Below, piece by piece: positions 28,055-36,515 of a DNA stretch of 64,000 bases; position 1 is the stretch's first letter; the number at the start of each line of letters is the position of its first letter. Below the pieces are notes generated by a model. That model saw nothing but the letters and a program-made list of their open reading frames with translations. It had not been told where the DNA came from and did not search any database. The translations under genes were made by a program, and so were the position numbers. This stretch comes from Pedosphaera sp. Its GTDB lineage: Bacteria > Verrucomicrobiota > Verrucomicrobiia > Limisphaerales > Pedosphaeraceae. The stretch spans positions 1 to 64,000 of the forward strand of contig JAQGPA010000141.1 in NCBI GenBank assembly GCA_028293325.1, in the 5' to 3' direction.

Positions 28055-29248
28055 ATGAACACTTTATTACGAATTTTGCATTTGGAAGATGATTGGAATG
28101 ATGCCGAGTTGATCCGGAGACTCCTGCTGGCGGAAGAATTATCGCGCGACGTTTTGCGCGTGGAAACCAGCGGCGAGTTTCAGGCGGCGCTGGAGGAAAG
28201 GAAGTTCGATTTCATCCTCTCGGATTACACACTCCCTTCGTTCGATGGCATGGGGGCATTAAACCTGGCGCGGGAAAAACAGCCCGAGACGCCGTTCGTT
28301 TTTGTTTCCGGAACCATTGACGAGGAACTGGCGGTGGAAAGCCTCAAGCAAGGGGCCACCGATTATGTCTTCAAGAACCGGCTTTCGCGCCTGGGCCCGG
28401 CCTTGCGCCGCGCGCTGCAGGAGGCCGCCAAACGCGAAGAAGCCCATCGGGCGGAGGAATCGATGCGCCAATCCGAGCATAAATATCGCCAGTTGTTCGA
28501 AAGCCTGGGCGACGCGGCATTTCTGACGGATGTACAAACCGGTCGCATCCTGGACACCAACAAACAGGGCGAGGCTTTGTTGGGCCGCACCCGCGGCGAG
28601 ATCATCGGCAAAAACCAGAACCAGTTTCAAACCGGCGATAAATTTGAGGAACAACGCCGCCGTTTTGCCGCCGAGAGCGAACCCTCGGAGAACCTGGATT
28701 ATGAGGATGAAGTTGCCCGGCCGGATGGCCGGCGGGTGCCAGTGCATATCCGCACCGCGCCATTGGTGCTCTACGAACGCAAGCTGATGATTGGGTTGTA
28801 TCGTGACATCACCGGCCACAAACAGGTGGAAGAACAAATCCAGGAGCAGGCCCGATTGCTCGATCTGGACCCGGACGCCATCCTGGTGCGTGACATGGAG
28901 GACCGGATTCAATATTGGAGCGAAGGAGCCGCGCGCTTGTATGGCTGGCCGAAGGCCGAAGCTTTGGGACAGCCCCTCATCAGTTTGCTCTTTTCGGACC
29001 GGTCGGAATTTGATTCGGCCAGGCAGTTGGTGATGGAACACGGGGAATGGAGCGGAGAACTGCATCAGGTGAACCGGGAAGGACACGAGATTTTGGTGCA
29101 CAGCCGGTGGACATTAATGCGCAACGAACAAGGGAATCCCAAATCCATTTTGCTGGTAAACACGGACATCACGGAACGGGGTCGCAACCGGCTGGCGGCG
29201 AGAGTGGGAAAAGCAAAACCCAGAGTTGAAAGATCACGACGCTTTTAA
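28055..29248 (+). CDS. Receiver-PAS-PAS signalling protein without a kinase domain
   Basis: 397 residues. Receiver domain at about 5-120 with ED pocket and phospho-acceptor Asp57 (FILSDYTLPS), then two PAS/PAC domains (about 150-260 and 270-385), each ending with a PAC-type signature (YRDITGHKQVEEQ, NTDITERGR). In related proteins the second PAS is followed by a histidine kinase beginning with residues like LRAQRMESIG. Here it stops 18 residues later in a basic tail (RLAARVGKAKPRVERSRRF), so it looks truncated or is a sensor adaptor. It begins 7 bases after the GH2 stop. Confidence 0.8.
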   Translation: MNTLLRILHLEDDWNDAELIRRLLLAEELSRDVLRVETSGEFQAALEERKFDFILSDYTLPSFDGMGALNLAREKQPETPFVFVSGTIDEELAVESLKQGATDYVFKNRLSRLGPALRRALQEAAKREEAHRAEESMRQSEHKYRQLFESLGDAAFLTDVQTGRILDTNKQGEALLGRTRGEIIGKNQNQFQTGDKFEEQRRRFAAESEPSENLDYEDEVARPDGRRVPVHIRTAPLVLYERKLMIGLYRDITGHKQVEEQIQEQARLLDLDPDAILVRDMEDRIQYWSEGAARLYGWPKAEALGQPLISLLFSDRSEFDSARQLVMEHGEWSGELHQVNREGHEILVHSRWTLMRNEQGNPKSILLVNTDITERGRNRLAARVGKAKPRVERSRRF

Positions 29249-29330
29249 GGGAGAACGAATGGGGGAATACCCCAGTTGCCGCCGCGCAGATGGCGGAGAA
29301 TATTTTTAAAAACGGAAAGGACCTTGAATT

Positions 29331-29606
29331 ATGGAAACCAAGACCGGAAACGGCAACGCTGTGACCCTGCAAAAGCTCGTGGATGACTTGAAAGTGGTGG
29401 TTCACGACAGCGAAGAATTGATCAGGAGCAGGGCGGGCCAGGTACGCGAACGGGCCATCGCCGGAGCCAGGGCGGCTGATGAACGCATCCGGAAAAATCC
29501 TTATCCCAGTCTCGGTTTGGTGCTGGGCGCGGGCTTGTTGTTGGGGGTGCTCGCCTTCAATCTGTTTTCCAGCCAGGGTAAGGAATCCTGGGAATCAGAA
29601 GATTGA
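29331..29606 (+). CDS. DUF883 (ElaB/YqjD-like) membrane-anchored protein
   Basis: 91 residues. A helical, charged N-terminal part (LQKLVDDLKVVVHDSEELIRSRAGQVRERA) is followed by RKNPYPSLGLVLGAGLLLGVLAFNLF, the C-terminal membrane anchor typical of this family. E. coli relatives bind ribosomes through the N-terminal part and are induced in stationary phase; whether that holds here is unknown. ATG 29331 follows a GGAAAGGACC stretch about 12 bases upstream. Confidence 0.8.
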   Translation: METKTGNGNAVTLQKLVDDLKVVVHDSEELIRSRAGQVRERAIAGARAADERIRKNPYPSLGLVLGAGLLLGVLAFNLFSSQGKESWESED

Positions 29607-29866
29607 AAACCGTGTGGCAAGAGGCATGGGGAATCCGGCAAAGCCTGGGCGCATCCACCCCGCTCGGCTGGGTCGAGTTGAACCCTCCCATCCGGCTGCC
29701 TTTCCTTCGTCTGCATTCCTATGCCACCGGAACTGCGCGCCGCATCCGGCAGTGGGCCAATGTTGGCGGTGGTTGCGTGAGACGAAATTATTTTCCTTCG
29801 TTGTAAATCTTTTAAAAAGTGCCGCGCGGCGTTTGCAAATGAGCGGAAGAGGACTAAGGTTTGGGC

Positions 29867-31564
29867 ATGGGTGAATCCAAGAAAAAACCAACGTCATCGC
29901 CCAAGGCTGAGAATCCAACGGAAGGAGCCTCACCCCTTGGCGAAATGCTTTCACACGAAGAGTTGGAATCGCTTTCCGCACTTCAGCTCGTCGATCTTAT
30001 CGCGGGGAAATTGCCGCCGCGCCATTCCTCGCTCATGGACTTGATTTATCTGCGCGACCGCATTTCGTCGATCGAGGAGATGAATGACCAGGCCCGCCAG
30101 GCGATTGAGAAGCTGGATGAAATTGTCGAGAAGCTCCGCTCGCCCGCGTTTCGCATCGGCACCTTCCTGATGCCGGTGGAAAACGACAAGGCGCACGTCT
30201 GCATCGGCAACACGGATTATGTTTGCCGCGTCGATCCCAAAATCCCGCTGAACAGCCTGCAAATGGGCCAGCGCGTTTTGTGCAACGAGGCCTTTGCCGT
30301 GGTGCAGGGCCTGGGCTTCGACAAAAACGGCCCGATTGTGCGCATCGATGAACTGCTGTCCGACGGGCGGCTGCGCATCGGCCAGGAAGCGGGCTTCACC
30401 TCGCTGGTGCTGCTGCGGTCGGCGCTGTTGGTGAAGGAGAAACTCAAGCCCGGCATGGAAGTGCGGCTGGATGTGAACCAGCGGGTCGCGCTGGAAGTGA
30501 TCGGCATGGGCCGGCGCATTGAACGCGCGCTGGAAACGGTGGCCGAGATTCCCTGGTCCGCCGTCGGCGGGCAAGGCGAGGCGGTGCAGGCCATTCGCGA
30601 TACCATCGAATTGCCGTTCCTGCATCGCGATTTATTCAAACGCTTTGAGCATACCGTGCCGAAGGGCTTTCTGCTGCACGGCCCGCCCGGCTGCGGTAAG
30701 ACCCTGCTCGGCAAGGCCACCGCCTACAATTTGCGCCAGCAACTCAAGGCCCAAACGGGGGTGGATCATCCCGAGTTCTTTCTCCATGTCAAAGGCCCGG
30801 AGATCTTGAACATGTGGGTTGGCGAATCCGAGCGGCAGGTGCGCGACCTTTTCATTCAATGCCGCGAGCGGGCGCGGGACGGGGCGCTGGCATTTCTGTT
30901 CATCGACGAGGCGGAATCCATTTTGGGCACGCGCCGCGCGGGCCGCTATCACAGCATCCTCAGCACGCTGGTGCCGATGTTCTGCACCGAGATGGACGGA
31001 CTCGAGACGTTGACCAATGTGGTCGTCATCCTGGCCTCGAATCGCGCGGACCTGATTGATCCGGCGATCCTCCGGCCCGGACGCATCGACCGGAAGATCA
31101 AGGTCAACCGGCCCGATCAGGCGGGAGCGCAAGCCATCTACGAAATCTATCTGCGTGAAACCCTGCCACTGGCCGAATCGCGCGCGGACCTGGCGCGGGT
31201 GGTGACCGAGGCGCATTACGCCCACACGCCGACGAACCAGTTTTTGGAAATTGTGTTCCGCAGCGGCAAGAAGGATTTCCTGTATCGCGGCGATCTGGCG
31301 AGCGGCGCGATCATCGCGGCGGTGGTGGAGCGGGCCAAGAGCTTTGCCATCAAGCGCTCCATCGACACCAAACAGGAAACGCAGCTCACCCGGGAGGATT
31401 TGCTCCGCGCTTTGCAGCGCGAATACGAGGAGAACGATCTCTTCCCGCCCACGGACGTGACCGAGGATTGGCTCAAGCTGACCGACTTCGATCCGGAAAA
31501 CGTCATCAAACTCGGCCCCGTGCGACCGCTCAAAAAGGATGCGCTGGGCAGCGGGGTGGTTTAA
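29867..31564 (+). CDS. Proteasome-associated AAA ATPase (Mpa/ARC family)
   Basis: 565 residues from ATG 29867. Domain order matches Mpa/ARC: N-terminal helical coiled-coil (about 60-92), tandem OB domains (about 95-220), then one AAA+ module with Walker A GPPGCGKT (272-279), pore-loop region KGPEILNMWVGE (309-320), Walker B FLFIDEAE (343-350) and arginine-finger region RPGRIDR. It forms a hexameric ring that binds the Pup-type tag through the coiled coil, unfolds substrates and feeds them to the 20S core. Unlike actinobacterial Mpa, it does not end in GQYL but in DALGSGVV. It is first gene of the proteasome locus, 102 bases before dop. Confidence 0.93.
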   Translation: MGESKKKPTSSPKAENPTEGASPLGEMLSHEELESLSALQLVDLIAGKLPPRHSSLMDLIYLRDRISSIEEMNDQARQAIEKLDEIVEKLRSPAFRIGTFLMPVENDKAHVCIGNTDYVCRVDPKIPLNSLQMGQRVLCNEAFAVVQGLGFDKNGPIVRIDELLSDGRLRIGQEAGFTSLVLLRSALLVKEKLKPGMEVRLDVNQRVALEVIGMGRRIERALETVAEIPWSAVGGQGEAVQAIRDTIELPFLHRDLFKRFEHTVPKGFLLHGPPGCGKTLLGKATAYNLRQQLKAQTGVDHPEFFLHVKGPEILNMWVGESERQVRDLFIQCRERARDGALAFLFIDEAESILGTRRAGRYHSILSTLVPMFCTEMDGLETLTNVVVILASNRADLIDPAILRPGRIDRKIKVNRPDQAGAQAIYEIYLRETLPLAESRADLARVVTEAHYAHTPTNQFLEIVFRSGKKDFLYRGDLASGAIIAAVVERAKSFAIKRSIDTKQETQLTREDLLRALQREYEENDLFPPTDVTEDWLKLTDFDPENVIKLGPVRPLKKDALGSGVV

Positions 31565-31666
31565 AATTTCCACGGCATAAATGAAACACCGAGGCAACGT
31601 TGACACGGAAAAGGCCAACCCGCGCACCGCGCCCGTTGAGCCCGGATTTTCCGCGACGAAACACGC

Positions 31667-33190
31667 ATGACACCGCCACCGCTCATCCAGTTCGGGATCG
31701 AAACGGAAATTGGCATTGCGCGCGACAACGATGAGGAACTGGATGTGGTGGCGGAATCCATTGCGTTGGTGCGGAGCGTGGTGGAACCAGGGGTGTTGAT
31801 GCGGTGGGATTATGACAGTGAAGATCCGCACGCGGACATGCGCGGCTTTCACGTCCCGGAATTGCGGCAGGACACGGACGAGGCCAACTATTACGCGCAG
31901 GACGCCCAGCGCGAATTGAGCTACGTGGAAATAAAGAGCGACCTGGTGCTGGGCAACGGCGCGCGGTTCTACAACGACCATGCGCATCCGGAATATTGCA
32001 CGCCCGAGTGCAGCACGCTGGATGAAATCGTGGCGCAGGACCGGGCCGGCGAACGCATCCTGATGGCCTGCGCGAAACGACTCTCCGAGCAATGCGGCGA
32101 CACCATCCGGCTGTACAAAAACAACACCGACTTCCGCGGCCACAGTTACGGCTGCCACGAGAATTATTTGATTTCCCGTTCGCTGCCGTGGGGTTTGCTG
32201 GCGCAGGGCGTGCAGGCCTATCTGGTGACACGACAGATTTTTGCCGGCGCGGGCAAGTTCGCGATCGAGGAAGAGGACCAGTTTATCTCGCCCGATTTTC
32301 AAATCGCGCAACGCAGTGATTTTTTCAGCGAACTGCAAAGCGTGGACACCATGCAGCGCCGGCCGCTGGTGAACACCCGCGATGAACCACACGCCAACCC
32401 CAAGCTCTACCGCCGGTTTCACGTCATAATCGGTGACGCCAACATGTCGCCCTTCGTCACGCGGCTGAAGATCGGCGTGACGGCCCTGGTGCTGGAGGCG
32501 CTCGTGCGCGACCCGCAGCGCGCGTGGCCGCAGATCGAGGAACCGCTGGCCGCGCTGCCGGCCATCTCGCGCGATCCCTCCTTCCGCTGGGAGGTGGCGG
32601 TGCCGGGCGGGCGGACTTCGACCGCGCTGGCGGTGCAGCGCGAATATCTGGAAGGGGTGAAAAAACTTTGCGATTTGACCTCCCCGGCGCGGGCGGCGGT
32701 GGTGGCGGATTGGGAGGCGGTGTTGAACGATTTGGAAACCGATGTGATGCGCTGCCGCAACCGGCTGGATTGGGTGGCCAAACTGGCCATGGTCCGGGAA
32801 TTTCAAGCGGCGCAAAACATTGCGCCGAACAGTCCCTGGCTGCAGAGCCTGGATTTGGAATATCACCGCCTCGACCTGGCAGAGGGGTTATATTATAGCC
32901 TGGAACAGAGTGGGGCCATGCTGGGCGCGCCGGAGGAGTCCGCCGTCCGCTGGGCCATGTGCGAACCGCCCGCCACGACGCGCGCGTATGTCCGCGGCAA
33001 GTGCATTCAAAAATTTCCGGCGGCGGTGGAGTCCGCGCAATGGGATCACATCACCCTGCAGGGGGAGGATGAGTTGATCAAAATTTCATTGATGGATTTG
33101 TTCGCACCGGAGGACATTTTACGGTATGGTAGGATAATTGACAGGGCGCATTCGCCCGGGGATTTGCGAATGCTGAAATCGATGCAATAA
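31667..33190 (+). CDS. dop: Pup/UBact deamidase-depupylase Dop
   Basis: 507 residues, glutamine-synthetase-like fold. The ATP/Mg motif is IQFGIETEIG (Glu12, Glu14). The 'Dop loop' sits between it and the catalytic strand (about 40-90: RWDYDSEDPHADMRGF...), a segment absent from PafA. The catalytic Asp104 is in NGARFYNDHAHPEYCTPE. Dop turns the C-terminal Gln of the modifier into Glu and also removes the modifier from substrates. It is needed here because the tag encoded 12 bases downstream ends in Gly-Gln. Distinguished from the PafA gene at 35017 by the loop. Confidence 0.93.
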   Translation: MTPPPLIQFGIETEIGIARDNDEELDVVAESIALVRSVVEPGVLMRWDYDSEDPHADMRGFHVPELRQDTDEANYYAQDAQRELSYVEIKSDLVLGNGARFYNDHAHPEYCTPECSTLDEIVAQDRAGERILMACAKRLSEQCGDTIRLYKNNTDFRGHSYGCHENYLISRSLPWGLLAQGVQAYLVTRQIFAGAGKFAIEEEDQFISPDFQIAQRSDFFSELQSVDTMQRRPLVNTRDEPHANPKLYRRFHVIIGDANMSPFVTRLKIGVTALVLEALVRDPQRAWPQIEEPLAALPAISRDPSFRWEVAVPGGRTSTALAVQREYLEGVKKLCDLTSPARAAVVADWEAVLNDLETDVMRCRNRLDWVAKLAMVREFQAAQNIAPNSPWLQSLDLEYHRLDLAEGLYYSLEQSGAMLGAPEESAVRWAMCEPPATTRAYVRGKCIQKFPAAVESAQWDHITLQGEDELIKISLMDLFAPEDILRYGRIIDRAHSPGDLRMLKSMQ

Positions 33191-33202
33191 TATATCAAAC
33201 TT

Positions 33203-33373
33203 ATGCCCGACCAAACACAAAAGACACGGTCTCCGGGTGCCGGCCCCACGGGCGGCGGCGAGGGACCCAATTCACCCAAGGTGGAAAAACCAAACACGGA
33301 AGAACTCCTGAAACGGATGCGCAAAGTGGATCCGGACCAGGCCAAACGCTATCGCCAACGCACGGGCCAATGA
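33203..33373 (+). CDS. Prokaryotic ubiquitin-like protein modifier (Pup/UBact)
   Basis: 56 codons. The N-terminal half is Gly/Pro-rich and disordered (RSPGAGPTGGGEGPNSP). The second half has the amphipathic helix expected to bind the ATPase coiled coil (NTEELLKRMRKVDPDQAKRY) and ends RQRTGQ. The R-Q-R-T-G-Q ending is that of UBact, the Pup-like tag described in Gram-negative phyla; actinobacterial Pup ends GGQ or GGE. The last Gln must be deamidated to Glu before ligation to substrate lysines. The stop overlaps the prcB start (ATGA), so the tag and the core subunit are translationally coupled. No strong Shine-Dalgarno box precedes it. Confidence 0.92.
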   Translation: MPDQTQKTRSPGAGPTGGGEGPNSPKVEKPNTEELLKRMRKVDPDQAKRYRQRTGQ

Positions 33374-34140
33374 ACCCTGCGACGCCGATTGCGGGTGACT
33401 TCGTCTCCCTGCTCGCCGCCCACAAGCTGGCGGCACTTCCCTCGGCCCCCTCGTCCACCGCGCCGGTGCAGACGCAGGCGACCACTGTTTTCGCGTTTCA
33501 TTACGCGGATGGAATCCTGATGGCCGGCGACCGCCGCGCGACCGCCGGCAACGTGATTGTTACCGACCGCGTGGACAAGGTGATCGAGATTGACGCCAGT
33601 TCGCTGCTGGCCATTGCCGGCGTGCCGGCCACGGCGTTCGAGATGGCGCGCGTGCTGCAAACCTCCTTTGAGTATTATCGCCGCAGCCAGTTGCAACCCC
33701 TCAGTCTCCCGGCCAAGGTGCGCGCGCTGGCGCGATTGTTGCGGGAGAATTTGCCCATGACCATGCAGGGCGTGGGGGTGGTGGCGCCGCTGTTCGCGGG
33801 CCTGGACCAAACGATTCACCCCGCCAAACCCCGGATTTATTTTTACGATCCCCTCGGCGCGCAATTTCAGGCGGTGGACTATGTGGCTTCCGGCTCGGGC
33901 TCGGGCACCATCCGCAGCATCCTGAGTTTTCAGGAACGCTATGGCAGCCCGCATCCCTCCCAGATGAAATTGGGCGAAGCGGTCAAGTTTGCGCTGCGGC
34001 TGCTGATGATCGCATCGGAGTTTGATTCCGCGACGGGTGGGGTGAATCCCGCAACCCAAACCTACGCCACCATCAAAACCTTGGGCAGCAAGGGCGTGGA
34101 ATCGCTCAGTGATGAACAACAAGCGGCTTTTCTGAAATAA
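33370..34140 (+). CDS. prcB: 20S proteasome beta subunit
   Basis: 256 residues. A 37-residue propeptide precedes Thr38 in TQATTVFAFHY, the nucleophile freed by self-cleavage. Asp54 (MAGDRRAT) and Lys70 (DRVDK) fall exactly 16 and 32 residues after it, matching Asp17/Lys33 of actinobacterial PrcB. SGSGSGTIRSIL in the second half is the usual Ser-Gly-rich active-site loop (known family: GSGS). The protein forms the two inner seven-fold rings of the 20S core and degrades tagged substrates. Its start overlaps the modifier gene, and prcA follows 6 bases after its stop. Confidence 0.95.
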   Translation: MNPATPIAGDFVSLLAAHKLAALPSAPSSTAPVQTQATTVFAFHYADGILMAGDRRATAGNVIVTDRVDKVIEIDASSLLAIAGVPATAFEMARVLQTSFEYYRRSQLQPLSLPAKVRALARLLRENLPMTMQGVGVVAPLFAGLDQTIHPAKPRIYFYDPLGAQFQAVDYVASGSGSGTIRSILSFQERYGSPHPSQMKLGEAVKFALRLLMIASEFDSATGGVNPATQTYATIKTLGSKGVESLSDEQQAAFLK

Positions 34141-34146
34141 CAAGCC

Positions 34147-34887
34147 ATGACTGAGGAACCCTATCGGTGGTTGGAGGCGGTGGCAAACCGCCGGGAGTAC
34201 GTGCGCGATCAACTCAAGGGCGGCTCGCCCGCTTTTGCCGTCAGCCTGCCCGAAGGCATCCTGTTGCTGGGCGTCGGCAGCGGGCAATCCAAGGTTTTTG
34301 AATTATTCGACCGTCATGCACTGGCGGGACTCGGGCATCCGGCCGATATTGAAAAGATTCGGCAGGCGGCCATCGACGCGGCGCATACGGAATCGTTCAC
34401 GCGGGCGCCGGAGGATGTGAGCCTGCGCCGCCTGGTGAGTTTTGGCATGAGCCCGCAATTAAAGACGAATTTCGAACAGATTTTTGCCGCGCCGTTTTTG
34501 GTGGAGCTGTTGCTTGCGGAGATTGGCGCGGAACCGGATAAGGATTTGTTGTTGCGCCTGTATTTTGACGGCGGGTTTCGCTTTCAAACCGGCGGCGTGA
34601 TGGTGGTGGCGAGCCAACCGGAACCAGAAGCGGCCGCGCAAGGCTGGCTGAACCGGGAGTTGGCGGGTCGCCAGGACCGCCGGGAAGTGGCGGATTTGTT
34701 GCTGCAAGCGTGGTGGTGCTTGGTGGAGGGCAAATCTTTCGGCGACGCTTTGCCGGCGGCGGCGGAACGCCAGGCTGGCTGGCGAGCGGCGACCAAGGAC
34801 CGGGTGGTGGAGTTGGGCTGGCTCGCGCGGCACAGCAACCGACCCGCGCATTATGAGGCATTGAGTCTGGCGCAGGCCGGTTTATGA
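34147..34887 (+). CDS. prcA: 20S proteasome alpha subunit
   Basis: 246 residues, NTN-hydrolase fold without a catalytic N-terminal Thr. Its N-terminal helix (EEPYRWLEAVANRREYVRDQLKG) and the strand AFAVSLPEGILLLGVGSGQSKVFELFDRHALAGLGHPADIEKIRQAAID match the outer-ring subunit, which gates entry and docks the ATPase. The middle and C-terminal part is divergent (FGMSPQLKTNFEQIFAAPFLVELLLAEIG). It lies directly after prcB. The assignment as alpha relies on position plus the ring-forming core, so it is firm but the sequence is atypical. Confidence 0.87.
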   Translation: MTEEPYRWLEAVANRREYVRDQLKGGSPAFAVSLPEGILLLGVGSGQSKVFELFDRHALAGLGHPADIEKIRQAAIDAAHTESFTRAPEDVSLRRLVSFGMSPQLKTNFEQIFAAPFLVELLLAEIGAEPDKDLLLRLYFDGGFRFQTGGVMVVASQPEPEAAAQGWLNRELAGRQDRREVADLLLQAWWCLVEGKSFGDALPAAAERQAGWRAATKDRVVELGWLARHSNRPAHYEALSLAQAGL

Positions 34888-35016
34888 GGTGTATATTGTC
34901 GAGGGGCGAACGGGCCACTGCCCGGAATCGTCAGCAGCAATGGAGCAAAGGAGTAGTGGTTCAGGTCGCAGTTACCCATCTCGCGGGCTAACGGTCTGTG
35001 CTGCGGGGAGTTGTTT

Positions 35017-36468
35017 ATGAATCGTATTGCGGGATTGGAAACAGAATATGGGTGCCTGACAAACACGCCGGCGGGCTCGTTCATCGCCGTCGAACGCGTG
35101 CGCGACTGGATTTTTGGCCGCGAGGAATTCGGGTTGATCGATGTGCATCATCGGGATTGGGACGAACCGCCGGGCAACGGCGGTTTTCTGTTTAATGGCG
35201 GGCGGGTGTACATCGACATGGGCCACCTGGAATATTGCACGCCCGAATGTCTCTCCCTGTTTGACATCCTGAAGTACGACCGCGCCGGCGATGCGCTGGC
35301 GATGCACGCCCTCAAGTCGCTGGGGCTCGCGGGCGAAGTGAGTTTCATCCGCAACAACATCGACCACTACACGGGGGCCACGTTCGGCTGCCATGAAAAT
35401 TATCTGGTGCGCCGGTCCGCGCCGCTGACGGAAACCAACGTGCTGTCGCTGCTGACGTTTCTCACCCTGCGGCTGCTGTTCACCGGCGCGGGGCGCGTGG
35501 GCACGACGCTGGCCGCAGAGTGGCGCGGGGAAATGAGCCGGCCCGGCTCCGACGGCGTGTTCCAGATGAGTCAGCGCGCGGATTACATCAACAACGATCT
35601 GTATGAATGGGTGCAATTTAATCGCTCCATCATCAACACCCGCGACGAACCGCTGGGCGATCCGCGCAAGTTTCGCCGGTTGCATTTGCTGCATGGTGAC
35701 ACCAGCGTGTTGCCGGCCACGGTCTTGTTAAAGGTGGGCACGACGTCGCTGATGCTCGACTTGCTGGAAATCAATCATCTCCCCAAGGTGGTGCTGGCGG
35801 ACGCGGTAAAAACGTTTCGCGCGATGTCGCATCAGCCGGAAGGCCCGTGGCTGGTGAAGTTGACGGATGGAAAGAGCGCTGACGCCGTGGAACTGTTGCA
35901 AAAGTTTTTTGACGCGGCCTGGTCGGAATTTCACGGGCGCGATACGGAGACGGATGTTTTGCTGGATGTGTGGGGCTCCACGTTGAAGGCGTTGTCCACG
36001 GAGCCGCAGGCATTGATCGGCAAGGTGGATTGGATCACCAAACGCTGGCTGCTGAAAAAATTCATGGAGCAGGAGAAACTGGATTGGGATGATCCGTGGT
36101 TGAAGGCGCAGGATCTGGAGTTTCATCACATTGACCCGGCGCGCAGCCTCGGTTGGGCGATGAGCACGCCGCCGCCGGCCTGGGACCTGACCGACAAGAT
36201 CATTGAGGCTTCGATCATGGAGCCGCCCAACAATTCCCGCGCCCATGCACGGTCACAAATCATGCATTTGCTGCGCGAACACGCACCGCCGTATTCGATC
36301 GATTGGGAAATCATCGGCGTGGAAGGCATCAACCCGCTCAACCTGTTGAATCCGTTTGATCCCTCGCCACCCGAATTGAAGACCTGGTTTGCGGAATTCA
36401 GCACGGCGTTGAAGGGCAACGCCACCCATACGCGTCCGCCACGGAAAGAGGGAAAAGGCGGCAGTTAA
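35017..36468 (+). CDS. pafA: Pup/UBact ligase PafA
   Basis: 483 residues from ATG 35017, preceded by GGGGAG six bases upstream. Glutamine-synthetase-like fold: RIAGLETEYGC with Glu8 and Glu10 as metal ligands, catalytic Asp67 in GGRVYIDMGHLEYCTPEC, and the nucleotide loop in GCHENYLV. There is no Dop loop, as expected for the ligase. It phosphorylates the C-terminal Glu of the deamidated modifier and joins it to substrate lysines. It sits 129 bases after prcA, so it may have its own promoter. Confidence 0.94.
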   Translation: MNRIAGLETEYGCLTNTPAGSFIAVERVRDWIFGREEFGLIDVHHRDWDEPPGNGGFLFNGGRVYIDMGHLEYCTPECLSLFDILKYDRAGDALAMHALKSLGLAGEVSFIRNNIDHYTGATFGCHENYLVRRSAPLTETNVLSLLTFLTLRLLFTGAGRVGTTLAAEWRGEMSRPGSDGVFQMSQRADYINNDLYEWVQFNRSIINTRDEPLGDPRKFRRLHLLHGDTSVLPATVLLKVGTTSLMLDLLEINHLPKVVLADAVKTFRAMSHQPEGPWLVKLTDGKSADAVELLQKFFDAAWSEFHGRDTETDVLLDVWGSTLKALSTEPQALIGKVDWITKRWLLKKFMEQEKLDWDDPWLKAQDLEFHHIDPARSLGWAMSTPPPAWDLTDKIIEASIMEPPNNSRAHARSQIMHLLREHAPPYSIDWEIIGVEGINPLNLLNPFDPSPPELKTWFAEFSTALKGNATHTRPPRKEGKGGS

Positions 36469-36515
36469 GGCGGAGTTGGGCTTGACCGCAAACGCGGGGG
36501 CGGGAAAAGTGGGGG

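Noticed and set aside
30632-32866. 744-residue open frame on the minus strand
   Set aside because: It lies antisense to the ATPase and dop genes, has the His/Arg/Gln-rich composition of a shadow frame in GC-rich DNA, and shows no domain.
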